From contig JBFWVF010000009.1 in the NCBI GenBank assembly GCA_050246875.1, positions 186,001-250,000 of the forward strand: DNA of 64,000 bases, read 5' to 3'. Shown piece after piece: positions 1-8,019 of this stretch (the first letter of the stretch is position 1; every line of letters starts with the position of its first letter). This DNA is from SHWB01 sp050246875. GTDB taxonomy: Bacteria; Pseudomonadota; Alphaproteobacteria; UBA6615. The notes under the pieces are model-generated. The model saw only the letters and a list, made by a program, of their open reading frames with translations, was not told the DNA's origin and ran no database searches. The position numbers and the translations under genes are program-made.

Positions 1-21
1 GTTTGTCTTGCGGCCGGCCGG

Positions 22-1176
22 TCACTCGGCCCCGTCGGCCAGCATGGCCTTGGCGATGACGAGCTGCTGGATCTGCGAGGTGCCCTCGTAGAGCCGCATC
101 AGCCGCACATCGCGGTAGAAGCGTTCGACGGCGAAGTCGGCCATGTAGCCGGAGCCGCCATGGATCTGCACAGCCCGGTCGGCGACGCGGCCGACCATCT
201 CGGTGGCGAAATACTTGCACGCCGCCGCTTCCATGCTGACGCGGCGGCCGGCGTCGTAGTCGCGCGCCGTCTCCATCACCATGGCGCGCGCGGCCAGCGC
301 CTCGGTGCGGCTGTCGGCAAGCATGGCCTGGACGAGCTGGAACTCGCCGATGGCCTTGCCGAACTGCCGGCGCGTGCGGGCGTAGCTGACGGATTCGTGG
401 ATCAGCCGCTCGGCATGGCCGACGGCGGTGGCGGAGATGTTGAGGCGCCCCCGGTCGAGCACCTTCATGGCCGTGGCGAAGCCGCGTCCGGCCACGCCGC
501 CGATGATGTTGGCGGCCGGCACGCGGGCATCCTCGAAGATCACGTCCGCCGTCTTGGCGCCGCGCTGGCCCATCTTGCGGTCGGCCTTGCCGACGCTCAC
601 GCCCTTCACCTTCGCCGGCATGATGAAGGCGGAGATGCCGCGCGAGCCCGGGATCGCCGGGTCGGTGCGGGCCATCAGGGTGAAGACGTCGGCATAGGGC
701 GCGTTGGTGATGAAGCGCTTGGTGCCGTTGATGACATACTCGTCGCCGTCACGGATGGCCGTCGTGCGGATCGAGGCGGCGTCCGAGCCTGCCTCGGGCT
801 CGGTCAGGGCGAAGGAGGCGATCAGTTCGCCGGAGGCCAGACGCGGCAGCCATTCGCGCTTCTGTTCGGGCGTGCCGTCCATGACGATGCCCTGGGAACC
901 GATACCGACATTGGTGGCGAACACGGTGCGGAAGGCCGGCGAGGTCCAGCCGAGTTCCACCAGCAGCCGGCATTCTTCCTCCATGGACAGGCCGAGGCCG
1001 CCATACTCGGTCGGGATCGACAGGCCGAACAGGCCCATCTCCCGCATTTCGGCGCGGATGCCCGCCGGCACCTCGTCCGTTTCCACAACCTCTGTTTCGA
1101 GTGGCACCAGCCGCTCGCGCACGTAGCGGTGGACGGTGTCGACGAGGTGGTTGAGGGTGGCGGTATCGAGGGGCAT
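22..1176 (-). CDS. acyl-CoA dehydrogenase
   Basis: A 384-residue flavoprotein of the acyl-CoA dehydrogenase family, which forms the trans-2,3 double bond of acyl-CoA and passes electrons to ETF. Seen: the family signature LTEPEAGSDA in the beta-barrel domain and the C-terminal MRLYEGTSQIQQL, whose Glu is the catalytic base in most members. The ATG at 1176 begins the usual N-terminal helix (MPLDTATLNHLVDTVHRYV); an in-frame ATG 28 codons upstream adds a low-quality extension and was not chosen. The length is normal for a short-chain type enzyme. The substrate cannot be told from sequence. It is divergent from the hydrolase at 1329. Confidence 0.93.
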   Translation of the reverse strand: MPLDTATLNHLVDTVHRYVRERLVPLETEVVETDEVPAGIRAEMREMGLFGLSIPTEYGGLGLSMEEECRLLVELGWTSPAFRTVFATNVGIGSQGIVMDGTPEQKREWLPRLASGELIASFALTEPEAGSDAASIRTTAIRDGDEYVINGTKRFITNAPYADVFTLMARTDPAIPGSRGISAFIMPAKVKGVSVGKADRKMGQRGAKTADVIFEDARVPAANIIGGVAGRGFATAMKVLDRGRLNISATAVGHAERLIHESVSYARTRRQFGKAIGEFQLVQAMLADSRTEALAARAMVMETARDYDAGRRVSMEAAACKYFATEMVGRVADRAVQIHGGSGYMADFAVERFYRDVRLMRLYEGTSQIQQLVIAKAMLADGAE

Positions 1177-1328
1177 GGAGCTTGGCCAGGAGGTGGCCGG
1201 AGACTGCACCGCCGGCCTGAGCGTGGCAACCACATTGCGGCAACCGCCCCTCGCTGGCACGGCGGCTGGCGGCTAGACTGGGCGGACAAGCCCGGCGGAA
1301 TGGCAGACCGGGCAGGGGAGCGCCGGAC

Positions 1329-2504
1329 ATGGCACTGAAGGACAAGGCGGACGCCCTGCTGCGGGGCGCGGTCGGGCGCGGCGACGTGCCGGGCGTCATT
1401 GCGGCGGTCACCGACCGCGACCGCACGGTCTACGAGGCCGGTTTCGGCCGGCGCGTGCAGGGCGAGGCCGGCGAGATGACACCCGATACGGTCGTCTACA
1501 TCGCCTCGATGACCAAGGCCATCACCTCGGTCGCCGCCATGCAGCTCGTCGAGCGCGGCGTGCTGGCGCTCGACTACCCTGCGAAGGACTACGTTCCCCA
1601 GATCGGCGATGCGAAGGTGCTGACCGGCTTCGACGCCGCCGGCAAGCCGCAGTACCGCGAGCCGGCGCGGCCGGTCACGCTGCGCCACCTGCTGACCCAC
1701 ACGTCGGGCTTCGGCTACGAGTTCTGGCAGCAGCCGGTGCTCGACTGGATGGTGGCGACCGGCGCGCCCAGCATGACCACCTGCGAGAACCGCGCCATGA
1801 CGGCGCCGCTGCTGTTCGACCCCGGCACGCGCTGGGAGTACGGCATCGGCATCGACTGGGCCGGCCGGATGGTCGAGATCGCCAGCGGACGGAGCCTCGG
1901 CGACTATCTCGCCGAGCACGTCTTCGCGCCCCTCGGCATGGACAGCACCGGCTTCCGCATCACCGAGGCGATGCGCCGGCGGCTGGCGAAGATCCATGCC
2001 CGCGGCGACGACGGCAGCCTGGCGCCCCAGCTCGACCTTGAAATACCCCAGGCGCCCGAGTTCCAGATGGGCGGCGGCGGGCTCTACGGCACTGTCGGCG
2101 ACTACGCGAAGTTCATCCGCATGGTGCTCAACGGCGGCCGCGCGCCGGATGGCCGGCCCGTCCTGCGGCCGGCGACGCTGGCATCGCTGACCACCAACCA
2201 GGCCGGGGCCAACCGCGTCGGCCTGCTGCGGACGGTGATGCCGCCGTTCAGCAACGACGCCGAGTTCTTTCCCGGCCTCGCCAAGACCTGGAGTTTCGCC
2301 TTCATGATCAACCTGGAGCAGGCCCCGACCGGGCGCAGCGCGGGGGCGCTGGGCTGGGCGGGCCTGGCCAACACCTATTACTGGATCGACCCGGCGAAGG
2401 GGTTCGGCGGCGTCTATGCCACCCAGATCATTCCCTTCGCCGACGCCAAGGCGTTCCCGCTCTACCTCGATTTCGAGACGGCGGTGTACGACAGCATGCA
2501 CTGA
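1329..2504 (+). CDS. serine hydrolase, beta-lactamase/esterase fold
   Basis: A 391-residue protein of the class C beta-lactamase-related family (penicillin-binding-protein fold esterases and D-aminopeptidases). The nucleophile motif S-x-x-K is seen as SMTK (Ser60, Lys63), followed by a Tyr motif in RWEYGIGIDWAG (Tyr171) where the family has Y-x-N/S. The family's HLLTHTSG block is present around residues 120-127. No signal peptide is visible, so it is probably cytoplasmic and more likely an esterase or transesterase than a true beta-lactamase. The start is preceded by GGGGAG. The substrate is unknown. Confidence 0.88.
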   Translation: MALKDKADALLRGAVGRGDVPGVIAAVTDRDRTVYEAGFGRRVQGEAGEMTPDTVVYIASMTKAITSVAAMQLVERGVLALDYPAKDYVPQIGDAKVLTGFDAAGKPQYREPARPVTLRHLLTHTSGFGYEFWQQPVLDWMVATGAPSMTTCENRAMTAPLLFDPGTRWEYGIGIDWAGRMVEIASGRSLGDYLAEHVFAPLGMDSTGFRITEAMRRRLAKIHARGDDGSLAPQLDLEIPQAPEFQMGGGGLYGTVGDYAKFIRMVLNGGRAPDGRPVLRPATLASLTTNQAGANRVGLLRTVMPPFSNDAEFFPGLAKTWSFAFMINLEQAPTGRSAGALGWAGLANTYYWIDPAKGFGGVYATQIIPFADAKAFPLYLDFETAVYDSMH

Positions 2505-2562
2505 GGGGGGACGGAGCAACCTGCCGGCGGGCGGCCGGCGGAGACCTTACAGGAGCGAGACC

Positions 2563-3081
2563 ATGGTGGAGGCCCGCCCGGCCATCGCGCCGTATCTGCT
2601 GGAGGCCTTGCGCAGCGCCAACGAAACGGCCCGAAGCTACGACACGAAAGCCCAGATTTCCGGGCTGATGCTGATCCTGTCGATCAATCCCCTGTTTCTC
2701 GTGCTCAACCGTCTGGCCGGGGACAGTGCGCCGGATGCCTATCTTGTCATCGCCCTGCTGTCCCTCCTGATTCTCAACGTCTGCCTGTTCGGCGCGGTGC
2801 TGATGCCCCAGCGCAACCCGTTCGGGCGCATCCGCTTCGATCGCGGGTCGGTGCGCCACACCTTCTATGTCGCGGCGTCGGACCCGCGCGGCCTCGAACA
2901 GCGGGTTGCCGATGCGCGGCAGACCGACTGGGAAAGTGAACTGCAGTTCGAGATCATGAAGGTGTCTGCCATCCGCGATGCCAAGCACGCCCGCTTCATG
3001 GCGGCGATGGCCGCCGCCGCCGTGTCCTATGTCCTGATCATTGTCATCCTCGTCTGGATCGCGGCAGCCCCACCTGGCTAG
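2563..3081 (+). CDS. small membrane protein resembling Pycsar effector (PycTM/DUF5706-like)
   Basis: A 172-residue protein with an AGGAG ribosome site at 2551 before the ATG. Seen: a charged N-terminal helix with the motif ARSYDTKAQ (residues 23-31), hydrophobic segments at about 32-51 and 60-81, a short VLMPQRNP after the second one, a soluble middle with WESELQFEIMKVSAIRDAK, and a third hydrophobic segment at about 146-168. This layout (D-x-KA before TM1, Pro-rich turn after TM2, E-rich linker and K-rich helix before TM3) is what I recall for the PycTM effector family of the Pycsar anti-phage system. The match is from memory and moderate. No cyclase gene is adjacent. It could instead be an unrelated small membrane protein. 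Confidence 0.55.
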   Translation: MVEARPAIAPYLLEALRSANETARSYDTKAQISGLMLILSINPLFLVLNRLAGDSAPDAYLVIALLSLLILNVCLFGAVLMPQRNPFGRIRFDRGSVRHTFYVAASDPRGLEQRVADARQTDWESELQFEIMKVSAIRDAKHARFMAAMAAAAVSYVLIIVILVWIAAAPPG

Positions 3082-3185
3082 GCGGCGCGCGGGGGCGAGC
3101 CCACGGCCGCGCCCACGCTGGCCGCGCGGCGGATCGCTGCCTATACTTCCGGCCGGATAGGACGCCCAGCCGTGAGGAGGAAGCG

Positions 3186-3758
3186 ATGGGAGTGACCGCC
3201 CGCGTGCCCGCGCGCAACAATGTGCTGTCGCCGGCCAAGTTCGCCCACATCGTGCTGTTCACCAAGCAGTCCGACCGCATGCTCGCCTGGTACGCGACGG
3301 TGCTCGGTGCCGAGCAGATGTTCCGCAACGACTACATCTCGTTCCTGACCTACGACGACGAGCATCACCGCATCGCCTTCATCAACCGTCCGGACTTCGC
3401 CGACCAGCAGCCGAAGACCGTCGGCCTCGCGCACTTCGCCTTCACCTACAATACGCTGAAGGAACTGGCCGATACCTGGGAGCGCCTCAAGGCGCAGGGC
3501 ATCGAGCCCTACCGCATGATCAACCACGGCCCGACGACGTCGATGTACTACCGCGATCCGGACGGCAACGCGGTCGAGCTGCAGGTCGACAATTTCGAGA
3601 CCAACGAGGAGCTGAACGCCTGGTTCGCCTCGGGCGATTTCGACCGCAACCCCATCGGCATCTACTACGACATGGCCGACATCGCCCGGAAGCTGCGCGA
3701 GGGCGTGCCGGAAAAGGCGCTGCGCAAGCCGCTGTCTGTCGCGCCGATCGCGCTCTAG
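3186..3758 (+). CDS. VOC-superfamily protein, extradiol dioxygenase-like
   Basis: A 190-residue single-domain glyoxalase/bleomycin-resistance/dioxygenase fold protein. Possible metal ligands lie in KFAHIVLF (His), GLAHFAF (His) and NAVELQVD (Glu), the spacing used by type I extradiol dioxygenases. The block YYRDPDGNAVELQVDNF is typical of biphenyl-2,3-diol dioxygenase-like proteins. A GAGGAGG ribosome site precedes the ATG. It heads a co-directional run with a quinone reductase, a carboxymuconolactone decarboxylase-like protein and a molybdenum hydroxylase, so ring cleavage or an aromatic-intermediate role is a reasonable inference. The length is about that of one VOC unit pair, not of the two-domain dioxygenases. 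Confidence 0.82.
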   Translation: MGVTARVPARNNVLSPAKFAHIVLFTKQSDRMLAWYATVLGAEQMFRNDYISFLTYDDEHHRIAFINRPDFADQQPKTVGLAHFAFTYNTLKELADTWERLKAQGIEPYRMINHGPTTSMYYRDPDGNAVELQVDNFETNEELNAWFASGDFDRNPIGIYYDMADIARKLREGVPEKALRKPLSVAPIAL

Positions 3759-3778
3759 GCCGAGGAAGGAAATCCGTC

Positions 3779-4768
3779 ATGGGCATGCTGATCGACGGCG
3801 TCTGGCACGAGGGTGACACACGCCAGCGCGAAACGGCTGCCGACGGCAGTTTCAAGCGTACCGAGAGCATCTTCCGCAACTGGGTGACGGCCGACGGCAG
3901 CGCCGGCCCGAGCGGCACCGACGGCTACAAGGCCGAGCCGGACCGCTATCACCTCTACGTCGCGCACACCTGCCCGTGGGCGCACCGGGCGTTGCTGTTC
4001 CGCACGCTCAAGGGCCTCGACGGCATCATTTCCGTCTCGTACGCGCTGCCGGGCCGCAACGCCCAGGGCTGGACCTACGGCGACGACCCGCGCTACCCGG
4101 ACTGCACGCCCGACACGGTGAACGGGTTCAAGCACCTGCACGAGGCCTACTCGGCGACGGACCCGAAATACACCGGCAAGGTCACCGTGCCGACGCTGTG
4201 GGACAAGAAGCGGGGGCGGGTGGTCAACAACGAGTCCTCCGAGATCATCCGCATGTTCAACGGCGCCTTCGCCGCGTACACGAACAACCATGAGGACTAC
4301 TATCCGGCCGACCTGCGGGCCGAGATCGACGCGCTCAACGACGAGATCTACGTGGCGGTCAACAACGGTGTCTATCGCTGCGGCTTCGCCACGACGCAGG
4401 AGGCCTACGAGGCCGCCTTCGACCGCCTGTTCGCCTGTCTCGACCGGCTGGAGGGAATTCTCGCGACCCGCCGCTATCTGCTCGGCGACCGCCTGACGGA
4501 GGCCGACTGGCGGCTGTTTCCGACCCTCATCCGCTTTGATGTCGCCTATGTCGGCGCCTTCAAGTGCAACCTGCGCCGTATCGTCGACTACCCGAACCTC
4601 TGGGGCTACACGCGCGAGCTGTACCAGATGCCGGGCATCGCCGAGACGTTCAGCGTCGAGTACGCCAAGCTGAACTACTACGGCATCGAGAAGATCAATC
4701 CCACGGGCATCGTCCCGAAGGGACCCGACATCGATTTCACGACGCCGCACGGCCGCGAGCGACTGTAG
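3779..4768 (+). CDS. glutathionyl-hydroquinone reductase (GST Xi class)
   Basis: A 329-residue member of the YqjG/ECM4/PcpF family, which removes glutathione from glutathionyl-hydroquinones using a second glutathione. The catalytic Cys65 sits in the family motif HTCPWAHRALLF (residues 63-74). The C-terminal helical GST domain is complete, including a DRLTEADWRLFPTLIRFD block, and the tail carries NPTGIVPKGP as in family members. The gene starts 20 bases after the VOC gene, with an AGGAAGG-like ribosome site. In chlorophenol degraders such enzymes rescue dead-end conjugates; here this supports an aromatic-catabolic neighbourhood. Confidence 0.93.
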   Translation: MGMLIDGVWHEGDTRQRETAADGSFKRTESIFRNWVTADGSAGPSGTDGYKAEPDRYHLYVAHTCPWAHRALLFRTLKGLDGIISVSYALPGRNAQGWTYGDDPRYPDCTPDTVNGFKHLHEAYSATDPKYTGKVTVPTLWDKKRGRVVNNESSEIIRMFNGAFAAYTNNHEDYYPADLRAEIDALNDEIYVAVNNGVYRCGFATTQEAYEAAFDRLFACLDRLEGILATRRYLLGDRLTEADWRLFPTLIRFDVAYVGAFKCNLRRIVDYPNLWGYTRELYQMPGIAETFSVEYAKLNYYGIEKINPTGIVPKGPDIDFTTPHGRERL

Positions 4769-4791
4769 ACGGCAGATCCGGGAGGAACGCT

Positions 4792-5199
4792 ATGGACGAC
4801 AAGGAGCGCTTCGAGCGCGGCCTGAAGATTCGCAGCGAGGTGATGGGGCCGGCGCGCATCGAGGCCGCTCTGGGTCGGGCCAGCGATTTCGATCGCGAAT
4901 TCCAGGAGCATTTCATCACCGCGCTGGGCTGGGGCGAGATCTGGTCGCGGCCGGGCCTGACGCGCCAGCAACGCAGCCTCCTCAACATCGGCATGTTGTC
5001 GGCGCTGCAGCGCATTCCCGAGCTCAAGGGCCACATTCGGGGCGCCATCCGCAATGGCATGACCGTCAAGGAAATCCAGGAGGCGCTGATCCAGGTCGCC
5101 GGCTACTGCGGCATGCCGGCCGGCATCACTGCCTTCAACGCGGCGCGCGAGACGCTGGAAGAGATGGAAAAGAACGGCGAGTTGAAGAAGGCCGGCTGA
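4792..5199 (+). CDS. carboxymuconolactone decarboxylase family protein
   Basis: A 135-residue protein of the PcaC-like family. Seen: FQEHFITALGWGEIWSRPGL followed by RSLLNIGMLSAL, PELKGHIRGAIRNGMT and AGYCGMPAG, the order found in gamma-carboxymuconolactone decarboxylases, which act in the protocatechuate branch of the beta-ketoadipate pathway. The AhpD-type C-x-x-C redox motif is absent, which fits the decarboxylase rather than the peroxidase branch. The start ATG follows GGAGG by six bases. It lies 23 bases after the quinone reductase gene and 23 before the molybdenum hydroxylase gene, so probably in the same transcript. No other pca genes are nearby, so the exact substrate is open. Confidence 0.87.
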   Translation: MDDKERFERGLKIRSEVMGPARIEAALGRASDFDREFQEHFITALGWGEIWSRPGLTRQQRSLLNIGMLSALQRIPELKGHIRGAIRNGMTVKEIQEALIQVAGYCGMPAGITAFNAARETLEEMEKNGELKKAG

Positions 5200-5222
5200 C
5201 CGGCGGATCGGGGGGAATTGCC

Positions 5223-7607
5223 ATGGCGGAAGATACGGCGGGCCTCAGCGTCCTCGACCGTCCGAACAGCTACATCGGCAAGTCGGTGCCGCGGCCGAAT
5301 GCGAAGCGGCTGCTCGAAGGGCGTGGTGAGTTCGTCGACGACTTCCGCCTGCCGCGCATGGTGCATGCCGCCTTCGTGCGTTCGCCCTACGCTCATGCCC
5401 GCATCAAGGCCATCGACGTGTCGGCGGCCAGGGCCGCCCCGGGCGTCGTCGCCGTCGTCACCGGCAAGGAGATGGCGCGCCACTGCACGCCCTGGGTCGG
5501 CGTGCTGACGCATCTGCGCGGCATCAAGTCGGCGCCGCAGCACCCGCTGGCGATCGACCGTGCCTGCTGGCAGGGCGAGGCGGTGGCCATCGTCGCCGCC
5601 TCGACGCGCGCCGAGGCCGAGGACGCGGCGGCGCTCGTCCAGGTCGAGTGGGAGGAACTGCCGGCGGTGACCGACGCCGAAACCGCTCTCGACGCGAAGA
5701 CGCCGTTGATCCACCCGGACCTCGGTGACAACCTGACCTTCCAGCGCGAGCATGTCGTCGGCGAGCCCGACAAGGCCTTCGCCGAGGCCGACGCCGTGGT
5801 CGAGGAGACGTTCGTCTTCGGCCGTCACACCGGCGTCACACTGGAGCCGCGCGCCATCCTCGCCGACTGGCAGCCGGGCGAGGACAAGATGACCGTGTGG
5901 CACTCGTACCAGGCGCCGCACATGATGCAGGACCTGCTGTCGCGCCACCTCGACATACCGGCGGCGGACATCCGCGTCATCTGCCGCGACGTCGGCGGAT
6001 CGTTCGGCATCAAGGTGCATCTCTATGCCGACGAGGTGGCGACCTGCACGCTCGCCAAGATGTTGTCGCGGCCGGTCAAGTTCATTGCCGACCGGCTCGA
6101 ATCCTTCGTCACCGACATCCATGCCCGCGACCATCGCGTGAAGGGCCGCATGGCGCTGACGAAGGACGGTACCATCACCGCCTTCGCCGTCGACGACCTC
6201 ACCGGCATCGGGCCCTATTCGATGTATCCGCGCACCAGCGGCATCGAGGCAAACCAGGTGGTCAATCTCACCGGCGGCCCGTATCGGCATCCCCACTACC
6301 GGGCCGTGGCGCGGGTCGTGTTCCAGAACAAGAACCTGATGTGCCAGTACCGCGCCGTCGGTCACCCCATCGCCATGGCGGTGACGGAGGGGCTGGTCGA
6401 TGCCGGCGCCCGCGCCATCGGCATGGACCCGGCCGAGTTGCGCCGCCGCAATGTCATCCGCGACGACGCCTATCCGGTGAAGGGCACGGCGGGCTTGCCC
6501 TTCGAGGGCCTGTCGCACCAGCAGTCACTCGAACGCCTGCTCAAGGCGATGAACTACGACGAGCGCAAGGCCGAGCACGCCCGCCTGCGCGCGCGCGGCA
6601 TCCATCGCGGCATCGGCCTCGCCATGATGATCGAGGTGACCAACCCCGGCGCCGCCTTCTACGGCATGGGCGGCGCCCGCATCTCGGCGCAGGACGGCGC
6701 CTCGGTACGCCTCGACGCCGCCGGGGCGCTGATCGTGCAATCGTCGGTGACCGAGCAGGGGCAGGGCACCGAGGGTATCCTCGCCCAGGTCGCGGCGACG
6801 GCTTTCGGCGTGCCGATGGAGGACGTGAAGGTCACCACGGGCGATACCGACAACACGCCCTACGGTGGTGGTACCTGGGCCTCGCGCGCGGCGGGCATCG
6901 GCGGCGAGGCGGTGCTTCAGGCCTGCAAGGCGCTGCGCGAGAACGTCGTGACCATCGCCGGCGTCATGCTGCAGGCCGATCCGAAGACGCTCGACATCCG
7001 CGACGGCAATGTCGTCGACGCCGCTGATGGCACCGAGCGCCTGACGCTGCACGAGGTCGCCCGCGTCGCCTATTTCCGTCCCGATACCCTGCCGCCCGGT
7101 TTCCAGGGCGAACCGATGGCGACGCGTCACTACGTGCCGCGCCAGTATCCGTTCTGCTTCACCAACGGCGTGCAGGCCTGCGAGGTCGAGGTCGACCCCG
7201 AGACCGGCTTCGTGAAGCTGCTCGACTTCTGGGTGGTCGAGGATTGCGGCACGCAGATCAACCCGCAGCTCGTCGACGAGCAGGTGCGCGGTGGCGTCGT
7301 GCAGGGCCTTGGCGGCGCCATGTGGGAGGAGTGCCGCTACGACGCGGCGGGCCAGCTCCTCAACGGCAACATGGCCGACTACCTCGTGCCGCTGGCGAGC
7401 GAACTGCCCGACATGCATGTCGGCCACGTCGTGACCCCGACGCGCGAATCCGAACTGGGCGCCAAGGGCGCCGGCGAGGCCGGCACGGCCGGCGCCCCCG
7501 CCGCCGTGATGAACGCCATCAACGACGCCCTTGCGCCGCTCGGCGGCAAGGTGACCGCCATGCCCTTCACGCCGGAGCGGATTCTGGCGGCGTTGGGGAA
7601 GGTGTGA
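5223..7607 (+). CDS. xanthine dehydrogenase-family molybdopterin-binding subunit
   Basis: A 794-residue large subunit of the xanthine dehydrogenase/aldehyde oxidase/CO dehydrogenase family, binding the molybdenum cofactor. Seen: N-terminal aldehyde-oxidase a/b hammerhead domain, VGGSFGIK at about residues 256-264, a Moco-binding stretch SVTEQGQGTEG, and the C-terminal GAKGAGEAGT (about 746-755) with the expected catalytic Glu. Where CoxL-type enzymes have AY-x-CSFR or AY-x-GAGR, this protein has QYRAVGHP (about 375), so it is not a CO dehydrogenase. The usual [2Fe-2S] and FAD subunit genes are not adjacent, so partners must be elsewhere or differ. It likely hydroxylates an aromatic or aldehyde substrate. 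Confidence 0.9.
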   Translation: MAEDTAGLSVLDRPNSYIGKSVPRPNAKRLLEGRGEFVDDFRLPRMVHAAFVRSPYAHARIKAIDVSAARAAPGVVAVVTGKEMARHCTPWVGVLTHLRGIKSAPQHPLAIDRACWQGEAVAIVAASTRAEAEDAAALVQVEWEELPAVTDAETALDAKTPLIHPDLGDNLTFQREHVVGEPDKAFAEADAVVEETFVFGRHTGVTLEPRAILADWQPGEDKMTVWHSYQAPHMMQDLLSRHLDIPAADIRVICRDVGGSFGIKVHLYADEVATCTLAKMLSRPVKFIADRLESFVTDIHARDHRVKGRMALTKDGTITAFAVDDLTGIGPYSMYPRTSGIEANQVVNLTGGPYRHPHYRAVARVVFQNKNLMCQYRAVGHPIAMAVTEGLVDAGARAIGMDPAELRRRNVIRDDAYPVKGTAGLPFEGLSHQQSLERLLKAMNYDERKAEHARLRARGIHRGIGLAMMIEVTNPGAAFYGMGGARISAQDGASVRLDAAGALIVQSSVTEQGQGTEGILAQVAATAFGVPMEDVKVTTGDTDNTPYGGGTWASRAAGIGGEAVLQACKALRENVVTIAGVMLQADPKTLDIRDGNVVDAADGTERLTLHEVARVAYFRPDTLPPGFQGEPMATRHYVPRQYPFCFTNGVQACEVEVDPETGFVKLLDFWVVEDCGTQINPQLVDEQVRGGVVQGLGGAMWEECRYDAAGQLLNGNMADYLVPLASELPDMHVGHVVTPTRESELGAKGAGEAGTAGAPAAVMNAINDALAPLGGKVTAMPFTPERILAALGKV

Positions 7608-7659
7608 CCGGCCCTCGCGGCCAGGATATTCGCAGATTGTTGCCGCGGCCGGCGGGCAT

Positions 7660-8019
7660 TCACGACTCTGATCCCGCCGCCCGGACCCACGGCGCATGGC
7701 GACCGTACAACGCCTCGGCACGCTGCACCGCCTGATCAGACAGCCGGACACCTTCGACCGTCACGGCCGAAACTCCCGGGATCGGCAGAAGCTTCTGGCG
7801 AATACCGAGCGCGTAGGTCACTGATTTCAGGCAACAGCCGCGGCAGGAACCGACGAACTCAAGCATCACTTCGCCGCGCGACGTCACCTCCACCAGAACG
7901 ACCCCGCCGCCGTGGACCATCAGCAGCGGTTGTATCTGGCAGGCGATCACGCGCTCGACTGTGTCTCGCAGCGCCGATGGAGTCGAAGCGCTCGCGCCAT
8001 TGCCCATCGCGGCAGGCAT
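7660..8019 (-). CDS. NifU C-terminal (NFU) domain protein
   Basis: A 119-residue protein carrying one NFU domain: IQPLLMVHGGGVVLVEVTS followed by VGSCRGCCLKSVTYALGI. The domain normally holds a C-x-x-C pair that binds a bridging iron-sulfur cluster; here the motif reads C-R-G-C-C. It belongs to the NFU scaffold/carrier family without the N-terminal IscU-like part. Its ATG overlaps the stop of the amidohydrolase gene (TGATG at 8017-8021), indicating translational coupling. A second ATG five codons in (8006) is possible. That an iron-sulfur carrier is made with an amidohydrolase suggests a dedicated partner, but the client is unknown. Confidence 0.8.
   Translation of the reverse strand: MPAAMGNGASASTPSALRDTVERVIACQIQPLLMVHGGGVVLVEVTSRGEVMLEFVGSCRGCCLKSVTYALGIRQKLLPIPGVSAVTVEGVRLSDQAVQRAEALYGRHAPWVRAAGSES

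Noticed and set aside
1329..2504. Class C beta-lactamase resistance gene
   Set aside because: There is no signal peptide, the Tyr motif is Y-G-I rather than Y-x-N, and the layout fits the esterase/aminopeptidase relatives.
5223..7607. Aerobic CO dehydrogenase large subunit
   Set aside because: The AY-x-CSFR loop is absent and no coxS/coxM genes are adjacent.
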